From: CAYJFX01 sp964370315
GTDB lineage: Bacteria; Spirochaetota; Spirochaetia; Treponematales; Treponemataceae
Direction: 5' to 3'
Assembly (NCBI GenBank): GCA_964370315.1
Contig: CAYJIS010000074.1
Span: 1-5,546 of the forward strand
DNA: 5,546 nucleotides
Shown: positions 5,195-5,546 of the stretch, one piece after another
How the letters are laid out: each line of letters starts with the position of its first letter
Position numbering within the stretch: the first letter of the stretch is position 1
Notes under the pieces: generated by a model
The model's database searches: none
Seen by the model: the letters and a program-made list of their open reading frames with translations, nothing else
What the model was told of the DNA's origin: nothing
Program-made: the position numbers and the translations under genes

Positions 5195-5223
5195 ACTATA
5201 CATCTTTTTTCTAATTTTAACAA
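5195..5223 (-). promoter_or_regulatory. Probable promoter of the 501-residue protein gene, at the start codon
   Basis: On the minus strand there is TTGTTA (5223-5218), a 17-base spacer and TATAGT (5200-5195). The predicted transcription start (about 5187-5190) is within four bases of the ATG at 5186-5184. The leader region ACTCATGT has no ribosome-binding sequence, so leaderless translation is expected. An out-of-frame ATG at 5190-5188 lies in the same stretch. Confidence 0.55.
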
Positions 5224-5250
5224 GTGATTATAGGTTCTAAAATAAAAATT

Positions 5251-5308
5251 AGGATTGTATCATATAAACATAATCTAAGTTGTAATATATATTGAAACTC
5301 ACAATCCT
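5251..5308. repeat. 8-bp inverted repeat between divergent promoters
   Basis: AGGATTGT (5251-5258) and ACAATCCT (5301-5308) are exact reverse complements 42 bases apart. The right arm ends one base before the gapA -35 box. A perfect AATATATATT palindrome lies between them at 5284-5293. This could be a pair of regulator sites, but chance cannot be excluded in such AT-rich DNA. Confidence 0.35.
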
Positions 5309-5309
5309 C

Positions 5310-5338
5310 TTGACTTTTTTAGGTTTTTTGGGTACATT
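5310..5338 (+). promoter_or_regulatory. Probable gapA promoter
   Basis: The sequence shows TTGACT (5310-5315, five of six consensus bases), a 17-base spacer and TACATT (5333-5338, four of six). Transcription near 5345 would give a leader of about 30 bases holding the whole Shine-Dalgarno. The spacer is almost exactly two nine-base units, TTTTTTAGG and TTTTTTGGG (5315-5332). Confidence 0.6.
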
Positions 5339-5361
5339 AAGATATAAATTTATTTAATTAT

Positions 5362-5368
5362 AGGAGAG
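5362..5368 (+). promoter_or_regulatory. Shine-Dalgarno of gapA
   Basis: AGGAGAG lies six bases before the ATG at 5375, and the family N-terminus begins exactly there. Confidence 0.85.
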
Positions 5369-5374
5369 TAACTC

Positions 5375-5546
5375 ATGGTTAAAGTTGGAATTAACGGTTT
5401 TGGTCGTATCGGACGAATGGTTTTCCGAGCAGCAGTACAAAACTTCTCAAACGAAATTCAAATTGTTGGGATTAATGATCTTTTAGATCCTGATTATCTT
5501 GTTTACATGTTAAAATTTGATTCTGTTCACGGAGCTTTTAAAGGTG
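5375..5546 (+). CDS. gapA: Glyceraldehyde-3-phosphate dehydrogenase, type I, 5' part (cut by window edge)
   Basis: The first 57 codons of the glycolytic enzyme that oxidises glyceraldehyde-3-phosphate to 1,3-bisphosphoglycerate with NAD and phosphate in the cytoplasm. The fragment starts MVKVGINGFGRIGR, with the dinucleotide-binding Gly-x-Gly-x-x-Gly at residues 8-13. Asn34-Asp35 in INDLLDPDYLVYMLKFDS (33-50) is where Asp binds the NAD ribose, which favours NAD over NADP. HGAFKG closes the visible part. The sequence is very close in style to enterobacterial GapA, as known for treponemal GAPDH. The catalytic Cys-Thr-Thr-Asn segment lies beyond the window. A good Shine-Dalgarno and promoter precede it, in keeping with a highly expressed gene. 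It is transcribed away from the 501-residue protein gene. Confidence 0.97.
   Translation, partial: MVKVGINGFGRIGRMVFRAAVQNFSNEIQIVGINDLLDPDYLVYMLKFDSVHGAFKG

Noticed and set aside
1..5546. tRNA or rRNA genes, CRISPR arrays, insertion sequences
   Set aside because: Both strands were scanned by eye. No cloverleaf with a CCA end, no regular repeat-spacer pattern, and no transposase or terminal inverted repeats were found.

Overview
The window is AT-rich, tightly packed bacterial DNA. Gene content and style suggest a spirochaete, most likely a Treponema. The evidence is a spirochaete-looking MiaB, a cysteine-free secreted protein that resembles the Treponema pallilysin-related group, and a class I GapA very like the enterobacterial type, as in known treponemes. 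This placement is an inference and was not tested by a search.

Layout from left to right. (1) Positions 1-415, minus strand: the 5' part of an aspartate/glutamate racemase gene that runs off the left edge. (2) 416-602: a divergent regulatory region with a racemase promoter and a near-consensus promoter for a type II toxin-antitoxin pair. The second promoter is embedded in a 13-bp inverted repeat and a symmetric array of four AGTATA half-sites, which is probably the autoregulatory operator. (3) 603-1143, plus strand: brnT (toxin) and brnA (antitoxin), overlapping by 26 bases. (4) 1204-3678, plus strand: an apparent three-gene operon of miaB (tRNA methylthiotransferase), a LapA/DUF1049-type two-helix membrane protein, and an exported TPR-like protein. 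(5) 3681-5186, minus strand: a 501-residue, cysteine-free, membrane-anchored or exported protein with FG-GAP-like calcium motifs and a beta-rich C-terminal domain. It converges on the operon with only two bases between the stop codons. (6) 5187-5374: a second divergent regulatory region. (7) 5375-5546, plus strand: the first 57 codons of gapA.

The genes do not form one pathway. The racemase and GapA are metabolic, MiaB modifies tRNA, and the LapA-like, TPR-like and 501-residue proteins act in the envelope or periplasm. The brnTA pair looks like an accessory cassette with its own promoter, placed between the racemase and miaB, which also has its own promoter.

Two features are most worth checking. 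One is the elaborate operator over the brnTA promoter. The other is the recurrent placement of good -10 boxes within a few bases of start codons (brnT, miaB, the 501-residue gene). This predicts leaderless or nearly leaderless mRNAs, and two of those three genes lack any Shine-Dalgarno sequence. No RNA gene, insertion sequence or CRISPR array was seen.
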